Source of the DNA: an uncultured Lachnospiraceae bacterium
GTDB taxonomy: Bacteria > Bacillota > Clostridia > Lachnospirales > Lachnospiraceae
Direction: 5' to 3'
DNA: 8,575 bases
Assembly (NCBI GenBank): GCA_900313745.1
Contig: OMSM01000172.1
Location: forward strand, 1-8,575
Each line of letters opens with the position of its first letter. Positions within the stretch are counted from its first letter, which is position 1. The translations under genes and the position numbers were made by a program. The notes beneath the pieces are model-generated. The model worked only from the letters and a program-made list of their open reading frames with translations. It made no database searches and was not told the origin of the DNA. Shown here piece by piece: positions 1 through 5,007 of the stretch.

Positions 1-209
1 CCGGGATTGAGTTTTTTTGCGCGGTGCAGCATCTGGCGGCTTTTCCTGTCGGCGATGGCGGTGACCGTGCACGTATTCACGACATAGACGTCCGCGGCGC
101 TCTCGAAGGGCACGATCTCGTACCCGGCCTCCTTAAACGCCTGGATCATGACGTCTGTCTCGTAGCTGTTCACCTTGCATCCAAGGTTGTGAAATGCGGC
201 TTTTCTCAT
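1..209 (-). CDS. mtaB: tRNA t6A37 methylthiotransferase MtaB, N-terminal part (runs off the left edge)
   Basis: The first 69 codons of a radical-SAM methylthiotransferase are present, starting at the ATG at 209-207 and cut by the window edge. MtaB (YqeV in B. subtilis) converts t6A37 to ms2t6A37 in tRNAs reading ANN codons, using two iron-sulfur clusters. Seen here: the opening MRKAAFHNLGCKVNSYETD, close to the family's typical 'TLGCKVNQYET' start, with Cys11 and Cys47 (in VVNTCTVT) as two of the three cysteines that bind the first cluster in the UPF0004/MTTase domain. The third cysteine and the radical-SAM CxxxCxxC motif would lie beyond the edge. No clear Shine-Dalgarno precedes the ATG, but the start matches the family. 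In many Firmicutes mtaB follows rsmE directly; here it is about 4.8 kb away. It is divergent from the HPr-like gene. Confidence 0.93.
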   Translation of the reverse strand, partial: MRKAAFHNLGCKVNSYETDVMIQAFKEAGYEIVPFESAADVYVVNTCTVTAIADRKSRQMLHRAKKLNP

Positions 210-238
210 TTGTGTTAAGGCGCTGTTCGTATTACAAT
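210..238 (+). promoter_or_regulatory. Probable sigma-A promoter of the HPr-like gene
   Basis: TTGTGT (210-215) and TACAAT (233-238) are separated by exactly 17 nt. The -10 box matches consensus at 5 of 6 positions and the -35 box at 3 of 6. The -35 box touches the mtaB start codon, so transcription in the two directions may interfere. The rest of the gap (239-314) contains a small hairpin, ATCCCG/CGGGAT at 255-271, in the presumed 5' UTR, and then the AAAGGAGG ribosome-binding site at 295-302. Promoter assignment is by inspection only. Confidence 0.5.
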
Positions 239-314
239 AGATGCGGATTATCACATCCCGACCCGCGGGATTTGAAATACCGTCAACACATACCAAAGGA
301 GGACGCTTCCAAAC

Positions 315-548
315 ATGAAAACCGTAAAGATTTCCCTCAATTCCATCGACAAGGTCAAGGCTTTCGTGAACGACATCACGAAGTTTGATTATGACTTCGA
401 CCTGGTCTCCGGGCGCTATGTCATCGACGCCAAGTCCATCATGGGTATTTTCTCTCTCGATCTCTCCAAGCCGATCGACCTGAACATCCATGCGGAGGAT
501 GGCATTGACGAGGTGCTCTCCATCCTTAAGCCCTACATCGTCGGCTGA
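315..548 (+). CDS. HPr-like protein lacking the phosphorylatable histidine
   Basis: This is a 77-residue protein with the size and layout of the PTS phosphocarrier HPr. The best-conserved part is AKSIMGIFSLDL (residues 39-50), which corresponds to the HPr segment around regulatory Ser46; here the serine is Ser41. The following LNIHAEDG matches the HPr strand after that helix. The HPr active-site segment (normally 'HxRPA' near residue 15) is replaced by SIDKVKAFV, so no histidine is available to carry phosphate from Enzyme I. It is therefore unlikely to be a PTS carrier. Like Bacillus Crh, it could have a purely regulatory role through the serine, but that is inference. It has a strong AAAGGAGG site 12 nt before the ATG and its own promoter, and is the only plus-strand gene seen. 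A 'phosphocarrier' label would be misleading. Confidence 0.85.
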   Translation: MKTVKISLNSIDKVKAFVNDITKFDYDFDLVSGRYVIDAKSIMGIFSLDLSKPIDLNIHAEDGIDEVLSILKPYIVG

Positions 549-610
549 TCACCGATAATCCTGGCTGTCCCGGCAGTTAAGCTGTCCCGGGGTTCATACG
601 CTGAATACCT

Positions 611-645
611 GTCCCGGCCGCGGCACCCCGCGGCCGGGACATTTT
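611..645 (+). terminator. GC-rich hairpin, probable terminator of the HPr-like gene
   Basis: A perfect 13-bp stem, GTCCCGGCCGCGG (611-623) with CCGCGGCCGGGAC (628-640), closes a four-base CACC loop and is followed by ATTTT on the plus strand. The T run is short, so strength is uncertain. It lies 62 nt after the HPr-like stop codon, in the gap convergent with thiI. Two further copies of the stem's outer sequence TGTCCCGG lie just upstream (566-573 and 583-590). Confidence 0.65.
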
Positions 646-667
646 GCGCGTTAACAATGAGCGATGC

Positions 668-732
668 GCTTCCGGTGTGCCATGCGGACGTCGGAAGCTC
701 GCTTCCGAATGGACGTATGGTACACCGGAAGC
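668..732 (+). repeat. 65-nt imperfect inverted repeat in the convergent gap
   Basis: Left arm 668-698 and right arm 701-732 are complementary apart from a short internal loop in the middle. Both ends carry GCTTCCGG/CCGGAAGC, and the inner ends carry CGGAAGC/GCTTCCG separated by only two bases. In the outer 18 bp the two departures from Watson-Crick pairing are G-T, so the stem is fully paired as plus-strand RNA but carries two A-C mismatches as minus-strand RNA. No T run follows it. It may be a terminator remnant, a decayed mobile palindrome, or the hairpin of a plus-strand transcript that passes the 611-640 terminator. Confidence 0.6.
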
Positions 733-741
733 ATACGGCGA

Positions 742-767
742 ATGCCGCGACAGCATGCTGTCGGCAT
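742..767 (-). other. Hairpin just after the thiI stop codon
   Basis: GACAGCA (749-755) pairs with TGCTGTC (756-762) as a perfect 14-base palindrome. It is extended by ATGCC/GGCAT (742-746 and 763-767) across a two-base bulge. It begins five bases beyond the thiI stop codon on the minus strand. No T run follows, so it is more likely an mRNA 3'-end stabilising structure than an intrinsic terminator. Confidence 0.45.
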
Positions 768-772
768 GGCTC

Positions 773-1984
773 TCAGTTCTTTCTTCCGTCCCTGTCGACG
801 ATGATCACCTCATCCGTCTCCAGTGCCCTCTCCACCATCTCGTCGATCTTCTCGTCCAGGTTGTGTTCATGTCTCGCGATCACGTCCAGAATGGGCTTGG
901 TCACGGGATGCTTCGCCACAAAGATGGTGCAGCAGTCCTCGTAGGGGAGGATCGAGGTGTCGTAGGTGCCGATCTTCTTGGATATTCCGATGATCTCTTC
1001 CTTGTCATTGCCGATGAGCGGGCGGAAAACCGGCAGCGTGCAGACCGCGTTCGTGCACTCCAGGGAGCGCATGGTCTGCGATGCCACCTGCCCCAGGCTC
1101 TCGCCGGTGATGAGCGCGCCGCATTCCGTTTTTCTCGCGATAGCCTCCGCGATGCGCATCATGTAGCGGCGCATGATGATCGTCAGCTCGTCGTGCGGGC
1201 ACTTCTCGTAGATGTAGAGCTGGATCTCGGTGAAATTGATGTTGTGCAGATAGATCGGCCCGGTATAGGCCGAAACCGTCGCTGCCAGGTCGACGACCTT
1301 CTGCAGCGCCCGCTCGCTGGTGTAGGGCGGCGCATTGAAATACACGGCGTCCAGCTTGAGCCCGCGCCTCGCCATCATCCAGCCCGCAACAGGGGAGTCG
1401 ATTCCGCCGGAGAGCAGGAGCATCGCCTTGCCGCCGCTTCCCACGGGAAGTCCGCCGGCACCCGGGATCGTATGCGTGTAGAGGTAGATCCTCTCGCGGA
1501 TCTCGACGTGGACCATCACCTTCGGCTCATGGACATCCACCGCGGTCTCCGGATAGGCGCCAAGCAGCGCCTCGCCGAGAGCGGCGTTGATCTCCTGGGA
1601 GTCCATGGGGTAGTTCTTTGCAAGCCTCCGGCAGTGCACCTTGAAGGTCAGCCCCTTCCTCGTCTGTTCCGGGTACTCCTCTCCGAAAAACTGCACCACC
1701 TTTTCCTGCAGCTCCTCATAGGGAATCACGTCCTGGATCTGCATCGGGCAGATGCCCACGATGCCGAAGACGTGCTGCAGCGCGCCGACCACCTCGTCGA
1801 AGTCGTAGTGCGCGGAGTCCACCGCGACGAAAACTCTTCCGGAGAAGCGGTAGACACGGAATTTGCCCTCGCAGCGGTGCAGTGCGATCTTCATCTGCTG
1901 AACCAGCGATTCCTCAAAGAAATTGCGGTTCTTTCCCTTGATGCCGATCTCGGCATACTTGATCAGAAATGACTGATATCTCAA
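773..1984 (-). CDS. thiI: tRNA 4-thiouridine synthetase ThiI (rhodanese-less form)
   Basis: 403 residues. ThiI activates U8 of tRNA with ATP and inserts sulfur to give s4U8; it can also serve thiamine thiazole synthesis. Seen here: an N-terminal ferredoxin-like region (about 1-60, starting RYQSFLIKYAEIGIKGKN), a THUMP domain (about 60-165), and a PP-loop adenylation domain with LLLSGGIDSPVAGWMM (189-204, ATP loop SGGIDSP) and GESLGQVASQT (294-304). A CC pair at 351-352 in PYEDCCTIF may include the sulfur-relay cysteine. The protein ends soon after the PP-loop domain, so the C-terminal rhodanese domain of E. coli ThiI is absent, as in Bacillus. In that form a dedicated cysteine desulfurase delivers sulfur directly, and one lies immediately upstream. 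The start is TTG, chosen for the AAGGAGA seven bases upstream and the conserved N-terminus. Confidence 0.96.
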   Translation of the reverse strand: MRYQSFLIKYAEIGIKGKNRNFFEESLVQQMKIALHRCEGKFRVYRFSGRVFVAVDSAHYDFDEVVGALQHVFGIVGICPMQIQDVIPYEELQEKVVQFFGEEYPEQTRKGLTFKVHCRRLAKNYPMDSQEINAALGEALLGAYPETAVDVHEPKVMVHVEIRERIYLYTHTIPGAGGLPVGSGGKAMLLLSGGIDSPVAGWMMARRGLKLDAVYFNAPPYTSERALQKVVDLAATVSAYTGPIYLHNINFTEIQLYIYEKCPHDELTIIMRRYMMRIAEAIARKTECGALITGESLGQVASQTMRSLECTNAVCTLPVFRPLIGNDKEEIIGISKKIGTYDTSILPYEDCCTIFVAKHPVTKPILDVIARHEHNLDEKIDEMVERALETDEVIIVDRDGRKN

Positions 1985-1990
1985 AACGAT

Positions 1991-1997
1991 TCTCCTT
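1991..1997 (-). promoter_or_regulatory. Shine-Dalgarno that fixes the TTG start of thiI
   Basis: On the minus strand AAGGAGA precedes TTGAGATATCAG with normal spacing. No ATG or GTG near the conserved N-terminus competes, so translation very probably starts at TTG (1984-1982). Confidence 0.8.
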
Positions 1998-2088
1998 AGT
2001 GCATGAATAAAACGGCGGAAGCCTGCTCCGGTACTCCTCCAGAGACGGTCCTGTTCCTCAGAACATCTCCGCGGCAGTTAACCACCCA

Positions 2089-2224
2089 GGAGCACCCGCT
2101 TCCGGATACTGCCCGGGGCTGTGCGAGGCGCCGGCACTTGGCGGGCGTTCTTTGCCCGCTTATGTGCCGCTGCGCCGAGGATCAGAGCGCAAGCGTCCCC
2201 GGGAGTACCGGAAGCGGGTGCTCC
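2089..2224 (-). repeat. Structured intergenic element, copy A (136 nt)
   Basis: Nested inverted repeats. Outer arms 2089-2118 and 2197-2224 pair over 28 bp with only two single-base bulges. Inside are GGCGC/GCGCC (2127-2131 with 2172-2176), CGGCAC/GTGCCG (2132-2137 with 2164-2169) and GCGGGC/GCCCGC (2141-2146 with 2154-2159) capped by a seven-base loop. The stretch 2131-2172 is identical at 41 of 42 positions to 4907-4948 in copy B, and 2183-2196 matches 4958-4971 at 12 of 14. The outer arms differ in sequence between copies but are self-complementary in each. Orientation is assigned to the minus strand because the flanking genes run that way; it begins nine bases after the nifS stop codon. 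The remaining gap up to the thiI ribosome-binding site (1998-2088) shows no other clear signal. Function unknown. Confidence 0.85.
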
Positions 2225-2233
2225 GTCCCGGGA

Positions 2234-3394
2234 CTAATGCGCGGTGTATTTTCTCAATACCGGAACCAGTTCCTGAAGTGCCCGCACCGTGTCGTCGATG
2301 TCCTCCTCCGTGTTCATCACCGACGTGCTGATTCGGATGGTAGAGTCGAGATACTCCTTTGGCAGCCCGATGGCCGTGAGGGTCGATGAGGTGTGCGGCC
2401 TGTTCGACGAACACGCGCTCCCCGAGGAAACGTAGATTCCCCTGTCCTCCAGAGCGTGCAGCAGCACCTCCGCCCGGACGTTCTTCACCGAGAGGCTGAT
2501 CACGTTGGGCGCGCCAAAGACCTCGTCCTGAGGCCCGTTTAACTGCACATCCGGCAGGGAAGCGATCTTTTCGGCAAAACTTTTCTTCATCCGGAAGAGT
2601 TTTGCCCGCTCCTCCTCCAGGTCCCGGTAAAGCATATCCGCGGCAAGGGCCATTCCGGCGATCCCGGCGACGTTCTCTGTGCCGGAGCGCATGCCGCCCT
2701 GCTGCCCTCCGCCGTATATGGTACTGCGGATGCGCACGCCCTTCCCGACATAGAGCAGGCCGATGCCCTTCGGCGCGTGGATCTTGTGCCCGCTGGCCGC
2801 GAGGAGATCGATGTGCATCCTGGAGGGATGCAGCACGGCCTTGCCGAAGCCCTGCACAGCGTCCACATGGAAGAGGGTGTTCCGGTTCTTCTCCTTGATC
2901 AGCCTTCCGATCTCCCCTACCTGCTGCACCGAGCCGATCTCGTTGTTGGTGTGCATGACGGAGACAAGGATCGTATCCTCCCGAACCGCTTCCGCGACGT
3001 CCTCCGGGTTGATCATTCCCTTTCCATCCACCTTGAGCGTGGTGATCTCATACCCCTGGCTTTCCAGGTACTTCATGCACTCCGACACCGCGGGGTGCTC
3101 GAAAGGCGTGGTAATAATGTGCTTCCCCCTGCGCCCGTGCGCCGCCGCGGCGCCGAGAATCGCGAGGTTGTCGGACTCCGTTCCGCACGACGTGAAGTAC
3201 AGCTGTCCCGGCTCGCACTTCAGGATTCCGGCGAGGGTCTGCTTCGCCTTCGTGAGCTCGCGCTCCGCCTCCACGCCCTTGTGGTGAAGGCTCGAGGGGT
3301 TGCCGTACTCCTCCGTGTAAATTCTGGTCATCAGTTCCGCCACCTCGGGGAAAACCCGGGTGGTCGCGGAATTATCGAGATATATTTCTCTCAT
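2234..3394 (-). CDS. nifS: Cysteine desulfurase, NifS/IscS family (partner of ThiI)
   Basis: 386 residues from the ATG at 3394, preceded by CGAGGAA. An upstream in-frame extension of 28 residues exists but lies in the leader repeat and lacks the family start MREIYLDNSATT. The enzyme removes sulfur from L-cysteine to form alanine and an enzyme persulfide, with PLP as cofactor. Seen here: PFEHPAV (His100), HVDAVQGFGK (176-185), the PLP lysine in SGHKIHAPKG (Lys204), the MRSGTEN motif (235-241), and the catalytic SSGSACSS (Cys328) on a long loop typical of class I NifS/IscS proteins. It lies directly upstream of thiI with a 249-nt gap. This matches the NifZ-ThiI pair of B. subtilis, in which the desulfurase is dedicated to s4U synthesis. 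A housekeeping Fe-S role is also possible, but no iscU/sufU is near, so the tRNA role is favoured. Confidence 0.95.
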   Translation of the reverse strand: MREIYLDNSATTRVFPEVAELMTRIYTEEYGNPSSLHHKGVEAERELTKAKQTLAGILKCEPGQLYFTSCGTESDNLAILGAAAAHGRRGKHIITTPFEHPAVSECMKYLESQGYEITTLKVDGKGMINPEDVAEAVREDTILVSVMHTNNEIGSVQQVGEIGRLIKEKNRNTLFHVDAVQGFGKAVLHPSRMHIDLLAASGHKIHAPKGIGLLYVGKGVRIRSTIYGGGQQGGMRSGTENVAGIAGMALAADMLYRDLEEERAKLFRMKKSFAEKIASLPDVQLNGPQDEVFGAPNVISLSVKNVRAEVLLHALEDRGIYVSSGSACSSNRPHTSSTLTAIGLPKEYLDSTIRISTSVMNTEEDIDDTVRALQELVPVLRKYTAH

Positions 3395-3398
3395 TTTG

Positions 3399-3455
3399 TT
3401 CCTCGTTAAGGCAGAACCTGCGAAGAAGGTTCCGCCGGACGCGGCGTCCGGTGCG
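3399..3455 (-). repeat. Leader repeat copy 1, upstream of nifS
   Basis: This 57-nt stretch aligns without gaps to 6818-6874, in front of prmA, with 43 identical positions. On the minus strand it includes the CGAGGAA ribosome-binding region of nifS. It can form a 9-bp hairpin, 3428-3436 with 3410-3418, which needs a G-U pair possible only in minus-strand RNA. Directly before that lies CCGGACGC/GCGTCCGG (3435-3442 with 3444-3451). The rest of the gap to the fucosidase stop (3456-3506) holds further short palindromes (CGGTGC/GCACCG at 3449-3480, CCCGGG at 3501-3506). No promoter was recognised here. Confidence 0.7.
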
Positions 3456-3506
3456 GTATGAAAGAGCTGCGCGGGCACCGCCGGTACCGCGTGCTCCTTA
3501 CCCGGG

Positions 3507-4823
3507 TCATCCGCGAAGCGTCACCTTCAGCACATAGTCCGTCTGGTCCGGGAGCACCGGATCCGGCCCTAAGTCCGCGAAAGCAATTTCCGGATAATCC
3601 TTCACCATGAAGCCGTCCGCGAAGCGGATCTCGTGTCCGTCCGAGAGGGCGCGGACGCTCTCTATCCTGTCGCGGTCAAAACCGGTCAGGGGCAGAGGCC
3701 CCACCGTGTTCTCGAAGACGTGGACGTAGTAGGTATTGGTGCCCTCTTTGCGTGTGATCCGGCCGTAATCCGGCTTCGGGATATCCCACGCCGCCGTGCA
3801 GCCGTAGATACTCTCGCTGTTCTTCTCCATCCAGCGGCCGATCTCGGAGAGAATCGCCGAGGACTCCGGCGGAAATGCGCCGTATCCGTCCGGGCCGACG
3901 TTGAGAAGCATGTTGCCGCCCTTGGAAACACACTCGACAAGCTTGCGGATCAGCATGGACGCGGGCTTCCAGTAGTGGTCGTTCGCGCAGTATCCCCAGT
4001 TGTTGTTCATGGTGAAGCAGGCCTCCCACGCGATGGGCTCGCCCTTGACGTTGCGGACGCCCTGGGGAGGGATGATCTGCTCCGGGCTCTCAAAATCCCC
4101 GTGGAAGGGCTTCGGGTCGCAGTAGTAGAGAGAGCCGTGGCCCTCGCCGCTGGCCTCCAGGCGGTTGTCGATGATGACCTCCGGCTGGTGGGAGCGGACC
4201 ATGTTGACCAGTTTTGTCGCGCCCCAGGCCTCGCCCTTCAGCCAGTCGTAGGAGAAATCGAACCACAGGATGTCGAGCTTTCCGTAGTTGGTGACGATCT
4301 CCTCGACCTGGTTGTAGAGATACTCCTTGTAGCGCTCGAAATCCCTCTCCTCATTTCCGCACTCCGGATGATTGCGCATCGGATGGTTCCAGTCCCCGTA
4401 ATGCGGGTAATCCGGGTGATGCCAGTCCAGCAGGGTGAAGTAGAGCCCGACCTTAAGCCCCTCGGAGCGCATTGCGTCCAGGTACTCCCGCACCAGGTCG
4501 CGTCCCGCGGGGGTGTTGGTCGCCTTGAAATCCGTATACTTGCTGTCGAAGAGGCAGAAACCGTCATGGTGCTTCGCGGTCATGACCGCGTACTTCATTC
4601 CCGCGGCCTTCGCCTCCTTTGCCCACTTCTTCGGATCGAAGCGGCTTGCGGAAAACTCACGGAAGAAGGGCATGTACTCCTCCTCCGGCATCTGCTCCAC
4701 GCTGCGGACCCACTCTCCGCGTGCCGGGATGGAGTAAAGGCCCCAGTGAAGGAACATTCCGAACCTCGCGTCCCTGTACCAGGTCATTCTGGCGTTGTAC
4801 TCTTCTTCATTGAATTGATACAT
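3507..4823 (-). CDS. Alpha-L-fucosidase, glycoside hydrolase family 29, intracellular type
   Basis: 438 residues from the ATG at 4823, preceded by GGGGGAG; upstream in-frame codons fall in the repeat element and lack family sequence. GH29 enzymes release L-fucose from glycans by a retaining mechanism. Seen here: the N-terminal TIM-barrel start WYRDARFGMFLHWGLYSIPA (15-34), AKHHDGFCLFDSKYTDF (83-99), the probable nucleophile Asp189 in DILWFDFSYD (usually WFDG in the family), GDFESPEQ (242-249), WEACFTMNNNWGY (266-278) and MLLNVGPDGYG (305-315). A small beta-rich C-terminal part follows from about 355. No signal peptide, anchor or carbohydrate-binding module is visible, so it should act on imported oligosaccharides in the cytoplasm. 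The acid/base residue cannot be fixed from sequence alone. No transporter or fucose-utilisation gene is adjacent; it stands alone among RNA-modification genes, which suggests insertion. Confidence 0.95.
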   Translation of the reverse strand: MYQFNEEEYNARMTWYRDARFGMFLHWGLYSIPARGEWVRSVEQMPEEEYMPFFREFSASRFDPKKWAKEAKAAGMKYAVMTAKHHDGFCLFDSKYTDFKATNTPAGRDLVREYLDAMRSEGLKVGLYFTLLDWHHPDYPHYGDWNHPMRNHPECGNEERDFERYKEYLYNQVEEIVTNYGKLDILWFDFSYDWLKGEAWGATKLVNMVRSHQPEVIIDNRLEASGEGHGSLYYCDPKPFHGDFESPEQIIPPQGVRNVKGEPIAWEACFTMNNNWGYCANDHYWKPASMLIRKLVECVSKGGNMLLNVGPDGYGAFPPESSAILSEIGRWMEKNSESIYGCTAAWDIPKPDYGRITRKEGTNTYYVHVFENTVGPLPLTGFDRDRIESVRALSDGHEIRFADGFMVKDYPEIAFADLGPDPVLPDQTDYVLKVTLRG

Positions 4824-4864
4824 ACTATCTCCCCCATAATAATGCCGCAGCTGAGATCGGCATG

Positions 4865-4999
4865 GCTGCCTGCACACACGGACAGGCCCGGTGCCTTGGC
4901 GAGCGGCCGGCACTTGGCGGGCGTTTTTTGCCCGCTTATGTGCCGCTGCCAGCGAGACAGAGTGCAAACGTGCCCGGGCAGTCCGTGTGCGCCGGCGGC
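4865..4999 (-). repeat. Structured intergenic element, copy B (135 nt)
   Basis: Same architecture as copy A. Outer arms 4865-4891 and 4974-4999 pair with a few mismatches and one bulge, including a perfect 9-bp CACACGGAC/GTCCGTGTG block (4875-4883 with 4981-4989). The core helices CGGCAC/GTGCCG (4908-4913 with 4940-4945) and GCGGGC/GCCCGC (4917-4922 with 4930-4935) are identical to copy A; the loop differs by one base. The 14-nt strand CAGAGTGCAAACGT (4958-4971) is conserved. It begins eight bases after the rsmE stop codon and ends about 40 nt before the fucosidase start, so it fills most of this gap. Function unknown. Confidence 0.83.
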
Positions 5000-5007
5000 T
5001 GGCCTGA

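Noticed and set aside
644..1972. Long plus-strand open frame of 442 codons opposite thiI
   Set aside because: It is a shadow of the thiI reading frame in GC-rich DNA. It has no recognisable domain or credible ribosome-binding site, while the opposite strand encodes an intact ThiI.
1985..2088. Separate promoter for thiI
   Set aside because: No convincing -35/-10 pair with proper spacing was seen on the minus strand; co-transcription with nifS remains the simpler reading.
2131..2172. Shared peptide (RHLAGV-CPLMCRC) in plus-strand frames over both structured elements, as a possible small protein family
   Set aside because: The similarity simply translates the conserved 42-nt core. The frames overlap real genes on the other strand, and the conserved feature is base pairing rather than a reading frame.
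2089..2224. Integron attC site
   Set aside because: The element is a long imperfect palindrome with bulges, but no integron-type core boxes (RYYYAAC and GTTRRRY) were found at its ends and no integrase or cassette array is present.
3395..3478. 28-residue N-terminal extension of NifS
   Set aside because: The extension translates the leader repeat, and the ATG at 3394 has both a ribosome-binding site and the family N-terminus.
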